A stretch of 55,554 nucleotides of DNA from assembly GCA_016194285.1 (NCBI GenBank), contig JACQBZ010000028.1, positions 89,320 through 144,873 of the forward strand, given 5' to 3'. The notes under the pieces are model-generated. The model saw only the letters and a list, made by a program, of their open reading frames with translations. It ran no database searches and was not told the DNA's origin. A program made the translations under genes and the position numbers. Shown here one piece after another: positions 1 to 8,541 of this stretch (its first letter is position 1; the number at the start of each line of letters is the position of its first letter). The stretch is from Nitrospirota bacterium. Lineage in GTDB: Bacteria > Nitrospirota > Nitrospiria > JACQBZ01.

Positions 1-7
1 CCGCTTC

Positions 8-1396
8 GTGGCGATCAAACGGGACATCACCGAGCGCAAAAAGACGGAGCAGGCGATTCAGCACATGGCCTATTATGACGCGCTGACCGGCCTACCAAAC
101 CGCACTATGCTCTACAACCATTTACTGAATGCCATTCGGGCCGACGCCGGTGAAGGCAAACCGCTTGCGTTGTTGCTCGCGGACATAGACCGTTTCAAAG
201 AAATCAACGATACGTTGGGGCATGACCGAGGCGATGAGATTTTAAAGCAGGTGGGCCGGAGGTTGCGGGAGGCGATGTTTGAGCGGGACATCGTGGCGCG
301 TCCGGGCGGGGATGAATTTTCGGTTCTGCTGCTGAATATGGCAAGTTCGAAGGATATCGACGTGGCGATTCAAAAGATACTGAAAGCGCTGGATCTGCCC
401 TTTATGATCGAGAACCTTCCGATCCGGGTTGAGGCCAGCATCGGCGTCGCGCTTTATCCCGATCACGCTCAGGCGGCCGAGATCCTGTTTCGACGGGCCG
501 ACATTGCGATGCACAACTCCAAGCGGGCCGGAATCTCTTCTACCGTGTACGAACCGGCCCAGGACAAACACAGCCCGCAGCATCTCGCTCTGATGGGCGA
601 GCTGCATTACGCCATCGAGCATAACGAGCTCCTCCTGTTCTATCAGCCCAAGATCAGCCTGAAGACCCGACACATCGTCGGGGTGGAGGCCCTGGTGCGT
701 TGGAAACATCCGCACCGGGGCATGATCCCTCCGGATCAGTTCATTCTCCCAGCGGAGCAGACCGGGTTGATTCATCCACTGACGCGGTGGGTCCTGGCGG
801 CCGGGATGCGCCAGTGCAAAGCTTGGCGCGACGTCGGAATGGAACTCACGGTCTCGGTCAATCTGTCGGCGCGGAACCTGCTGGACCCGAAACTTCCGGC
901 CCAGGTGACCGAGCAACTTCAAGCGGCAGGGGTGAATCCCGACTGGATGAGGCTCGAGATCACCGAGAGCGCCATTATGTCGGATCCTGCGCATGCCCTG
1001 GACGTTCTGACGAGGCTTCATGAGATGGGCATCCGACTGTCGATCGATGATTTCGGGATCGGCTATTCCTCGCTGGTTTATCTTCAGAAACTTCCGGTGG
1101 ACACGGTCAAGATCGACAAATCCTTCGTCATCAACATGACCAAAAGTCAAAACGACGCGGTGATCGTCCGCTCGACCATTGACCTGGCCCACAATCTCGG
1201 TCTCAAGGTTATTGCAGAGGGCGTGGAGAGCGAGGAAATCTGGAATCAGCTGTCGGCCTTGGGCTGCGATGCCGCGCAGGGCTATTACATGGCCCGGCCG
1301 ATGCCGGCCGACGACCTCACGCGGTGGTTGCATGAATCACCGTGGGGTTTATCTCCGTCCACCGTGAACCCTCTGCCAGACCGCCATCTCACCTGA
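8..1396 (+). CDS. GGDEF/EAL domain diguanylate cyclase/phosphodiesterase (5' end probably outside the window)
   Basis: ORF 462 aa; GGDEF-like 'RPGGDEFSVLL' and EAL-like 'GVEALVRWKHP', 'IDDFGIGYSSL', 'IAEGVESEE'. N-terminus begins in a PAS-linker-like 'IKRDITERKKTEQ', so the gene likely starts upstream. Confidence 0.93.
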   Translation: MAIKRDITERKKTEQAIQHMAYYDALTGLPNRTMLYNHLLNAIRADAGEGKPLALLLADIDRFKEINDTLGHDRGDEILKQVGRRLREAMFERDIVARPGGDEFSVLLLNMASSKDIDVAIQKILKALDLPFMIENLPIRVEASIGVALYPDHAQAAEILFRRADIAMHNSKRAGISSTVYEPAQDKHSPQHLALMGELHYAIEHNELLLFYQPKISLKTRHIVGVEALVRWKHPHRGMIPPDQFILPAEQTGLIHPLTRWVLAAGMRQCKAWRDVGMELTVSVNLSARNLLDPKLPAQVTEQLQAAGVNPDWMRLEITESAIMSDPAHALDVLTRLHEMGIRLSIDDFGIGYSSLVYLQKLPVDTVKIDKSFVINMTKSQNDAVIVRSTIDLAHNLGLKVIAEGVESEEIWNQLSALGCDAAQGYYMARPMPADDLTRWLHESPWGLSPSTVNPLPDRHLT

Positions 1397-1416
1397 TACT
1401 CGGTATATCCCCGGCC

Positions 1417-1446
1417 TTGACATCGATGAGTCAAAGTAGATAAGAT
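1417..1446 (+). promoter_or_regulatory. Candidate sigma70 promoter of the tetR/efflux island
   Basis: TTGACA (1417-1422), N18, TAAGAT (1441-1446). Confidence 0.5.
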
Positions 1447-1470
1447 AATGAGTGACCACTCACTCATTAT
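1445..1470. promoter_or_regulatory. Palindromic operator, probable TetR autoregulatory site
   Basis: Perfect 10-bp inverted repeat ATAATGAGTG-ACCACT-CACTCATTAT immediately upstream of the TetR start and overlapping the putative -10 region. Confidence 0.75.
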
Positions 1471-1481
1471 GGGTTCAGCCC

Positions 1482-2108
1482 ATGGCCCGTCCCCGCGCCA
1501 ATCGAAAGGCCCTCATTCTGAAAGCCGCGATCAAGGTGTTCGCACGGCACGGCTTTGCCCGCGCTCGCACGGCGGCCATCGCGCGCGAGGCCCGCGTGGC
1601 CGAGGGCACGATCTACAACTACTTCAAGAGCAAAGACGATCTGATCCTCACGATTTTTGAGCAAACCTGGCGCGATCTGATCCAAGCCCTACGGGCGGCG
1701 CTTGATCCGATTCGAGATCCGATCCAGAAGTTGGCCGTGGTGCTGATGACGGTGCTGGATCTCTTCGAGGCGGACCCCATGCTGGCCGAAGTGTTCCTGG
1801 TCGAGCTCCGCCAGAGCGGAAAATGTTTTTCCAACCAGCCGATGTCCGTGATCCTGGAATTTCTCGACCTGCTCGAGGCCATCCTGAAAGAGGGGATCGC
1901 GCAGGGGGTGATCCGAAAAGACATCAACACCAAAATCGCCCGGGGGTTGCTGTTCGGCGCGGTCGAGAACATCGTTCTCGGCTGGCTCTTGCGCAAGACC
2001 CATCCGGACCTTTTTAAGAAAGAGAAACCCTACACGCTGGCCGAGGCGAAAGAGACCCTGATGAAATTGTTCGCAACCGGCTTTTTTGTTACGCCATCGC
2101 ATCGGTAG
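1482..2108 (+). CDS. TetR/AcrR family transcriptional regulator
   Basis: N-terminal HTH 'RKALILKAAIKVFARHGFARARTAAIAREARVAEGTIYNYFKSKDDLI'. ATG 1482 preferred over GTG 1452, which lies inside the palindrome. Confidence 0.9.
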   Translation: MARPRANRKALILKAAIKVFARHGFARARTAAIAREARVAEGTIYNYFKSKDDLILTIFEQTWRDLIQALRAALDPIRDPIQKLAVVLMTVLDLFEADPMLAEVFLVELRQSGKCFSNQPMSVILEFLDLLEAILKEGIAQGVIRKDINTKIARGLLFGAVENIVLGWLLRKTHPDLFKKEKPYTLAEAKETLMKLFATGFFVTPSHR

Positions 2109-2133
2109 GGGCGCACGGCCGTGCCCCCCCTAC
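2105..2133. repeat. GTAGGGGC...CCCCTAC palindromic repeat, single-stem copy
   Basis: GTAGGGGCGCACGGCCGTGCCCCCCCTAC; the TAG stop of tetR is part of the repeat. Confidence 0.7.
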
Positions 2134-2154
2134 AAAACATAGGGAACCATTAAG

Positions 2155-3276
2155 ATGCCCTCGATCGCGCGAAAAAATCTTTTTCACGACCGGACACGTT
2201 TCGCCATCACCCTGATCGGCATCACCTTCTCGGTCGTCCTGATCTTCACCACGATCGGGGTGTATCTCGGTTTCATGCAGGACGCCTCGTTTATTATGGA
2301 GTCGATCCCGGCCGATATTTGGATCACGTCAAAAAATCTTCAGAACTTTAATTTCGCCTGGCCGATTTCGGAGCGCAAGCTGGATCAGGTCAAAGAGGTG
2401 AAGGGTGTGGCCGAGGTCGAAAAGATGATCCACTCCTGGGGGGTGATGAAGCTGTTCAGCGGCGGGACGGAGCAGGTCGAGATCCTCGGCCTGGATCCCG
2501 AAGGGCCGCTGGGCTTTCCCTGGCCGCTGGCGGAGGGCCAGCCGACGGATGTGAAGGGAGGCGAGTTCGTGATCGTCGATCAATCCTCGGTCAAACGGTT
2601 GGGCCGGCTCAAGGTGGGGGACGTCCGCGAGATCAACGATTACCGGGTCAAGGTGGTCGGGCTGACGCGAGGACTCAAGTCGATCACGACCGCGCCCTAT
2701 GTCATCACCTCCTACGACACGGCCGCGCTCTTCAATCCTTACTTCCGTGAGCCGGTTTTCATTCTGGTCAAAACGGTTCCCGGGCAATCGGTTGAAGAGG
2801 TCGCTCAGCGGATCCGGGAACACGTGAAGGACGTGGATGTCTACACGCAGGCCGGATTGAGCGCCAAGACCCGATGGTACTGGACCGTCGCCACCGGCAT
2901 GGGGATGGGATTTCTGCTGACGGCCTTTGTGGGGTTTGTGGTCGGCATGGTGGTGGTCAGTCAGACAATCTACTCCTCCACCATCGAACACATCCGCGAA
3001 TTCGGGACGCTCAAGGCCATCGGGGCGACGAACTGGACGATCTACAAAATTATCCTGGAGCAGGCGGCCGTGAATGCCGTCATCGGTTTTATCGTCGGTC
3101 TGGGGCTGGTGCTGTTGATCAAGAAGGGCTATGATGCGCTGGGGATCGCCATGCTGATTCCTCCGCCGTTGATGGGCGTCGTCTCGGTGCTCACGCTGGC
3201 GATGTGTCTTTCGGCCTCGATCATCTCGATCCGGAAGGTCAGGACACTCGATCCCGTGATGGTGTTCCGGGTATGA
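2155..3276 (+). CDS. ABC transporter permease, FtsX/MacB/DevC type
   Basis: 'ARKNLFHDRTRFAITLIGITFSVVLIF', periplasmic domain, C-terminal TMs 'EFGTLKAIGATNWTIYKIILEQA'. Confidence 0.88.
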   Translation: MPSIARKNLFHDRTRFAITLIGITFSVVLIFTTIGVYLGFMQDASFIMESIPADIWITSKNLQNFNFAWPISERKLDQVKEVKGVAEVEKMIHSWGVMKLFSGGTEQVEILGLDPEGPLGFPWPLAEGQPTDVKGGEFVIVDQSSVKRLGRLKVGDVREINDYRVKVVGLTRGLKSITTAPYVITSYDTAALFNPYFREPVFILVKTVPGQSVEEVAQRIREHVKDVDVYTQAGLSAKTRWYWTVATGMGMGFLLTAFVGFVVGMVVVSQTIYSSTIEHIREFGTLKAIGATNWTIYKIILEQAAVNAVIGFIVGLGLVLLIKKGYDALGIAMLIPPPLMGVVSVLTLAMCLSASIISIRKVRTLDPVMVFRV

Positions 3277-3310
3277 AGCGGCAGGGCTTGCCGCTTCCGG
3301 TGTTAAGGAT

Positions 3311-3994
3311 GTGTTTGCAATGAGCGATTATGTATTGGAAGCCAAAGGGCTTCGCAAGGTCTACGTGGAAGGACCGGTGACGGTCGAGGCGGTGCGCGAC
3401 GTGTCGCTTCAGGTCAAGCCCGGCGAAAGCGTCGCGATCATGGGCCCGTCCGGGTCCGGCAAGACGACGTTGCTCTCGATGATCGGCTGCATCCTTCGGC
3501 CGACCCGCGGCGAGGTGATCATCGAGGGCCGTCCGGTGCGGTGGGAGGAGGACGATCTGTCGCGGGTTCGTTTGGAATCGATCGGGTTTGTGTTTCAGAG
3601 CTTCAATCTGTTTTCGGCGCTGACCGCACTGGAAAATGTCGAGGTGGCCCTGGACCTTCGGGGGATCAAGGGATCGGAGGCGAGGCGACGGGCCCGGGAG
3701 ATGATGGAGGCCGTCGGCCTCGGCGACCGCGTGGATTTTCTCCCGCGCGATCTGAGCGGCGGACAAAAGCAGCGCGTCTCGATCGCGCGGGCACTCGTGA
3801 ACCGTCCGCCGTTGATCCTGGCGGATGAGCCGACCGGAAATCTGGATTCCAAAACGGGCCACGCCGTCATTGAATTGTTGCGGGATCTCGTGGTGAAGGA
3901 ACAACGATCCGTCGTGGTCGTGACGCACGATACGCGCATGATGAATCTGGTTCATCGGGTCTATCATCTGGAAGACGGGGTGCTGGTGTCATGA
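3311..3994 (+). CDS. ABC transporter ATP-binding protein, LolD/DevA/MacB type
   Basis: Walker A 'GPSGSGKTT', signature 'LSGGQKQR', Walker B 'LILADEPTGNLD'. Confidence 0.95.
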   Translation: MFAMSDYVLEAKGLRKVYVEGPVTVEAVRDVSLQVKPGESVAIMGPSGSGKTTLLSMIGCILRPTRGEVIIEGRPVRWEEDDLSRVRLESIGFVFQSFNLFSALTALENVEVALDLRGIKGSEARRRAREMMEAVGLGDRVDFLPRDLSGGQKQRVSIARALVNRPPLILADEPTGNLDSKTGHAVIELLRDLVVKEQRSVVVVTHDTRMMNLVHRVYHLEDGVLVS

Positions 3995-5100
3995 AGCGCG
4001 CTTTTTGGATCATCCTCCTGGTTCTGGCCGCGGGTCTGGGGGTCATCGGTGTACGGGTGCTCCACGGTCCGGTCGACTCCGGTCAAACCGTGGCGGTGAT
4101 CTACGGCAACATTCTGGACCGCATCGCGGCCCGCGGGAAGGTCGAGGCCAAGACGACCGTGGACCTGGCCGGGAAGGTCGATGGGCGGATCCAATCCATC
4201 GCGGCCAAGGAAGGCGAGGAGGTTGCGAAGGATCAGGTCGTCATTACCATGGACGATGAGTACGCCAAGGCCGCCGTCGACCAGGGCCGGGCCGAGCTCA
4301 AGGACGCGGAACTCAACTATTCGCGCAGCCGGCGCCTCCTTCAGTCCAAGGCCGCTTCAACGGCCCAGTTCGACGAGGCCTCCGCGAAACGGGATCTGGC
4401 CCGCGCCCATCTCGAAATGGCCGAGGCGCTATTGAAGGATATGCACATCGCCTCACCCATTTCGGGCAAGGTGATCGCGAAATACCGGGAGACGGGAGAG
4501 TCGGTCAAGGCCGGGTTGCCCATTCTCACGATCGCGGATGTCTCGGCCGTCCGGGTCCGGGCCGAGATCGACGAAGACGACGTCGGACGTCTGGCCCTCG
4601 GCCAGGAGGCCTCGATCACCTCGGACGCCTATCCCGGCCGCGTCTTTACCGGAAAAGTGATCGAGATCGGGGAGCGGGTCGGCAAGCGGTCGATCAAGCT
4701 GGAGGACCCTTCCAAGATTACCGACACCAAGGTCCTGGAGGCGAAGATCGAACTCAAGAATATTGAATCGGGGGGCCCGTGCGGCGAAGAAGGAACAGGG
4801 TCCTCCGATGCCCCCCGTGCCCCCGCACAAGCACGGGCAACGCTCGACGCTTGCTTGCCTCCATTCAAACTGGGCATGACGGTGGATGTCAAGATCGACG
4901 TGGTCCGGCGCGATCACGTCTTAAAAATCCCGCGCCGGGTGCTTCAGCAGGACGAGAACGGTTCTTACGTGAAGGTCGTGAAGGAGGGTCGGGGGGAAGG
5001 TCCGCCGGAGATTCGACGAGTGGTTTTGGGGGCGATGGACCGATGGGACGTCGAAGTCCTTCAGGGATTAAAGGAACGAGAAAAGGTGGTGGTCCCATGA
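3991..5100 (+). CDS. HlyD/RND-type periplasmic adaptor (membrane fusion) protein
   Basis: N-terminal TM, 'IAARGKVEAKTTVDLAGKVDGRIQSI', coiled-coil hairpin, 'LKLGMTVDVKID'-like C-terminus; start overlaps the upstream ATPase stop (ATGA). Confidence 0.9.
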   Translation: MKRAFWIILLVLAAGLGVIGVRVLHGPVDSGQTVAVIYGNILDRIAARGKVEAKTTVDLAGKVDGRIQSIAAKEGEEVAKDQVVITMDDEYAKAAVDQGRAELKDAELNYSRSRRLLQSKAASTAQFDEASAKRDLARAHLEMAEALLKDMHIASPISGKVIAKYRETGESVKAGLPILTIADVSAVRVRAEIDEDDVGRLALGQEASITSDAYPGRVFTGKVIEIGERVGKRSIKLEDPSKITDTKVLEAKIELKNIESGGPCGEEGTGSSDAPRAPAQARATLDACLPPFKLGMTVDVKIDVVRRDHVLKIPRRVLQQDENGSYVKVVKEGRGEGPPEIRRVVLGAMDRWDVEVLQGLKEREKVVVP

Positions 5101-6533
5101 AGACGCACAGGAAGAAGATCCATGGTGGGGCGTACGGCCGTACGCCCCGACGATCCGGGTTAATCATTTTGATTTTTTTGCTGGGGTTCATGTCCGGACC
5201 CTGGCCGGTGTTGGCTCAGTCCCCGGAACAGGAGACGGTCCGACCGATGACCCTGGACGACGTAAAACGGCTGTCGCTGGAGCGGAATCTGGGTCTCAAA
5301 TCCGCCCAAGCCGATGTGCTCAGCGCCCGGGCATTGACGCAAAGTCAGTTCACCGACTTTTTTCCGAAGCTTTCGGCCGAAGCGCGGTACAGCCGTGCGG
5401 GGGATCTGCAGAGGATTCAGATTCCGGCCGGGAATTTCAGTTCCTCTCCGCCTTTCCCTCGGACGAATGTGGACGTGACGACCGGCGCGTTGACCAACTA
5501 TAATCTCCGGCTGTCGCTGGAGCAGCCCTTGTTCACCGGGGGGGCGATTTATTACACCTATCAAACTGCGAAATTAGGATCCGCGTCGGCGGACCTGGGA
5601 TTTCAGCAGACCGTTCAGGATCTTCTCCTCCGGGTGGAACTTGCCTACTGGGATATTTTGAAGACGGAACGGCTGCAGGAGGTGGCCGAACAACAGGTCT
5701 CCGAACTCAAGGAACATCTCCGGGTGGTGAAGGCCTCGTATGATGCGGGCAGTGTTCCGTACAATGAAGTTCTGAAGACGACGGTGAACCTGGCCGAGGC
5801 CCAACAGCGCCTCCTCACGGCGCGGAACAACGCGGGGCTGGCCAAAATGGCGATGAACAATCTGCTCCACCGGGACCTCGCCGAGCCGATCCCGATGGCG
5901 CCGTCGAAGGGCGATGATTCCGGCGATCTGCCCGGTTATGAGGAAGCCTTAAAGACCGCCCGGGAGCACCGTTTGGAACTGGCGGCGGGGCGGACTCAGG
6001 TCGAAACGATGCACGTCCGTCAGCATCTGGCCGAAAGCGACTACTATCCGAAGCTGAACGCCGTCTTGAATTACACCCGGGCCAAAGAAACCACGGCCGT
6101 CATTCCCGAGAACTGGGAAGTTCTGGGCGTGCTGCGCTGGACGTTTTGGGAATGGGGGAAGACCGGTCGGGACGTCGAACGAACGCGGATCCGGCTGCAT
6201 CAAAGCGAGGATGACCTTCAGGCCCTGGAGGACCGCATCGCGTTGGAGGTCCGCGAACAGCACCTCCGCGCGCAGGAAATGAAGGAAAAGATCGCGGTGG
6301 CCCAAACGGCGGTCCAACAGGCCGAGGAAAATTACCGCATTACCGAGGAGCGGTTCAAGGCCGGCGTGACGACCAATGCCGAGGTCCTGGATGCCGAAAG
6401 CCTGCTGGTCTCGGCCCGCGCCAATCAGACCAATGCGGTTTACGACTTCCAGTCGGCCCGGGCGCGGCTGGCGCGGGCGATGGGGTTGCTGACGATGCCG
6501 ACGAACAGCCCCGGCGGGGAGGTCCGGCCATGA
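5097..6533 (+). CDS. TolC family outer membrane efflux protein
   Basis: TolC-like repeats 'LGLKSAQADVLSARALTQSQFTDFFPKLSAEARYS' and 'LRVELAYWDILKTERLQEVAEQQV'. ATGA overlap places the start at 5097; the ORF-track start at 4779 is an artefact. Confidence 0.9.
   Translation: MKTHRKKIHGGAYGRTPRRSGLIILIFLLGFMSGPWPVLAQSPEQETVRPMTLDDVKRLSLERNLGLKSAQADVLSARALTQSQFTDFFPKLSAEARYSRAGDLQRIQIPAGNFSSSPPFPRTNVDVTTGALTNYNLRLSLEQPLFTGGAIYYTYQTAKLGSASADLGFQQTVQDLLLRVELAYWDILKTERLQEVAEQQVSELKEHLRVVKASYDAGSVPYNEVLKTTVNLAEAQQRLLTARNNAGLAKMAMNNLLHRDLAEPIPMAPSKGDDSGDLPGYEEALKTAREHRLELAAGRTQVETMHVRQHLAESDYYPKLNAVLNYTRAKETTAVIPENWEVLGVLRWTFWEWGKTGRDVERTRIRLHQSEDDLQALEDRIALEVREQHLRAQEMKEKIAVAQTAVQQAEENYRITEERFKAGVTTNAEVLDAESLLVSARANQTNAVYDFQSARARLARAMGLLTMPTNSPGGEVRP
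5127..5148. repeat. Perfect 22-bp palindrome of the GGGGC...GCCCC family inside the tolC signal-peptide region
   Basis: GGGGCGTACGGCCGTACGCCCC, encodes GAYGRTP in frame. Confidence 0.75.
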
Positions 6534-7531
6534 ACAAACGCGTGATTGTCGCCGCCGCGATCGCAGCGGTCTTACTGCTGGGCGCGCTCGCGATGGTTCG
6601 GTATCTCGACCGTCGCGCGGACGGAGCCCGCATCACGGCCAGCGGGACGATCGAAGCGACGGAGGTGAATATTGAGTCCAAAGTCACCGGCCGTATCGAA
6701 CAGGTTCGGGCGGACGAGGGCGACCGTGTGACGGAAGGTCAATGGTTGGTCCAAATTGAAACCCGGGAGATCGAGGCCCAGGTTCGAGCCGCGGAGGCCC
6801 AGGTGGAGGCCGCGCGCGCAAACCTTTCGAACCTCGAGGCCGGGTCGCGTGAACAGGAAATCAAGAAGGGCGAGGCCGCCTTGGAAGAGGCGCAGGCGAA
6901 TCTGGAGAAAACCCGGACCGATCGGGACCGACTGGAAAAGCTGCACAACGACAAAGTCGTTTCGGATCAAGAATGGGAACGGGCCCAAACGGCCTACGAC
7001 GTTGCGGTGGCCAAACAGCGGGAGGCCCGGGAGCATCTCGATCTGCTGAGGGCCGGCACGCGCCGACAGGTGATCGAGGCGGCCCGCGGGGAATTCCGCA
7101 GGGCCCAGGCCGCGCTGGAACTGGTGCAGGCCCAGCTCGACAACACCCGCCTGACAGCCCCGCTCGCGGCGACGGTGCTTTTGAGGAACCGCGAACCCGG
7201 AGAGCTCGCGATGCCCGGGACGCCGATCCTTACGCTGGGCGATCTGGATCATCTTTGGGTCTCGATTTATGTGAAAGAAACCAATCTGGGAAGGGTGAAA
7301 TTGGGGGAGGAGGCCCGGGTTACCGTGGATAGTTTTCCGGGAAAATCGTACCAGGGAAAGGTGACCCACATTTCGAACAAGGCGGAATTCACGCCCAAGA
7401 CGATCCAGACGAAAGAGGAGCGGGTCAAGCTGGTGTTTGAGGTGAAGGTCGCGGTCGAGAATCAGAACGGCGAGCTGAAACCCGGCATGCCGGCCGATGT
7501 AGAATTAATGACGCCGCCATCGGGACAATAA
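6530..7531 (+). CDS. HlyD family secretion protein (YbhG-like)
   Basis: 'TASGTIEATEVNIESKVTGRIEQVRADEGDRVTEGQWL', long coiled coil, 'NTRLTAPLAATVLLRNREPGELAMPGTPILTL'. Confidence 0.9.
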   Translation: MNKRVIVAAAIAAVLLLGALAMVRYLDRRADGARITASGTIEATEVNIESKVTGRIEQVRADEGDRVTEGQWLVQIETREIEAQVRAAEAQVEAARANLSNLEAGSREQEIKKGEAALEEAQANLEKTRTDRDRLEKLHNDKVVSDQEWERAQTAYDVAVAKQREAREHLDLLRAGTRRQVIEAARGEFRRAQAALELVQAQLDNTRLTAPLAATVLLRNREPGELAMPGTPILTLGDLDHLWVSIYVKETNLGRVKLGEEARVTVDSFPGKSYQGKVTHISNKAEFTPKTIQTKEERVKLVFEVKVAVENQNGELKPGMPADVELMTPPSGQ

Positions 7532-7538
7532 TTATAAT

Positions 7539-7592
7539 GTAGGGGCGCAATGCATTGCGCCCTGATTCGGGCGTGATAAATCACGCCCCTAC
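7539..7592. repeat. Bipartite GTAGGGGC...GCCC-linker-GGGC...GCCCCTAC palindromic repeat
   Basis: Two adjacent hairpins: GGGCGCAATGCATTGCGCCC and GGGCGTGATAAATCACGCCC, bounded by GTAGGGGC and GCCCCTAC. Confidence 0.85.
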
Positions 7593-7607
7593 CAGTTAGG
7601 GGGAAGG

Positions 7608-8531
7608 ATGAACGCGATTGAAGCCGACCGCCTGGTCAAACGATTTGGAAACGTCGTGGCGGTAGACGACGTTAGTTTTCAGATTCAGAAGGGCGAGATC
7701 TTCGGATTCCTCGGGCCGAACGGTGCGGGCAAGTCCACGACGATCCGGATGCTCTGTGGGATACTCCTGCCGACTTCCGGATCCGCGACGATCATGGGCT
7801 TCGACGTGACGCGGGAGATCGACCGTGTCAAGCCGCTCGTCGGCTATATGTCTCAGAGTTTCGGCCTCTATTCCGATCTGACGGTGGAGGAGAACCTGTG
7901 GTTTTATTCACGGTTGTACCTCGAGGCCGGGACGGCCCGTGAAAAAACTCGGGAGGTGATCGCCTCGCTTGGATTCGAGTCGTACCGAAAATCCCTGGCG
8001 GCGCAACTCTCCGGCGGGTGGAGGCAGCGGCTCGCGCTCGGCTGCGCCATCGTTCATGATCCCGAAGTGATTTTTCTGGACGAACCCACGGCCGGAATCG
8101 ATCCGGTTTCCCGGCGGACCATGTGGGACTACTTCTACGGCATGGCCGAGAAGGGGAAAACCCTGTTCGTCACGACGCATTACATGGAGGAAGCCGAACG
8201 TTGCCACCGGATCGGTTTCATCTGGAAGGGTCGGCTCGCCGCCCTGGACAGCCCGTATCGGATCCGGTCCGAGTTCCGTGCCCATGAAATTGTGACGGTC
8301 CGGACCGGGCAGCTCAACGAGGCCTTCCGCCGGATCCGGCAACTCCCGGGAATCATCGACGTCAATATCTATGGAGAGGATCTCCATGTGGCCGTGCCCC
8401 GCGCGGACGAGGCCATCCCGCGCCTGCGGGCCGCGATGGAGGAAGCGGGAATTTCGGTGGGGCGGATAGAGCGAATCCAGCCGTCGATAGAAGACGTGTT
8501 TGTTTCGCTGTCGAAGAGTGAAAAGCCGTAA
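7608..8531 (+). CDS. ABC transporter ATP-binding protein (YbhF/CcmA-like)
   Basis: Walker A 'GPNGAGKST', 'LSGGWRQRLALGCAIVHDPEVIFLDEPTAGIDP'. Confidence 0.94.
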   Translation: MNAIEADRLVKRFGNVVAVDDVSFQIQKGEIFGFLGPNGAGKSTTIRMLCGILLPTSGSATIMGFDVTREIDRVKPLVGYMSQSFGLYSDLTVEENLWFYSRLYLEAGTAREKTREVIASLGFESYRKSLAAQLSGGWRQRLALGCAIVHDPEVIFLDEPTAGIDPVSRRTMWDYFYGMAEKGKTLFVTTHYMEEAERCHRIGFIWKGRLAALDSPYRIRSEFRAHEIVTVRTGQLNEAFRRIRQLPGIIDVNIYGEDLHVAVPRADEAIPRLRAAMEEAGISVGRIERIQPSIEDVFVSLSKSEKP

Positions 8532-8541
8532 GGCGTGAAGG

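Noticed and set aside
242-1333. 363-aa minus-strand ORF antisense to the GGDEF/EAL gene
   Set aside because: Shadow ORF of high-GC coding DNA; low-complexity His/Arg/Gly-rich translation and no domain, while the sense strand has clear GGDEF/EAL motifs.
4779-5096. N-terminal extension of the TolC ORF
   Set aside because: Overlaps the adaptor gene in another frame; signal peptide and ATGA overlap support the start at 5097.
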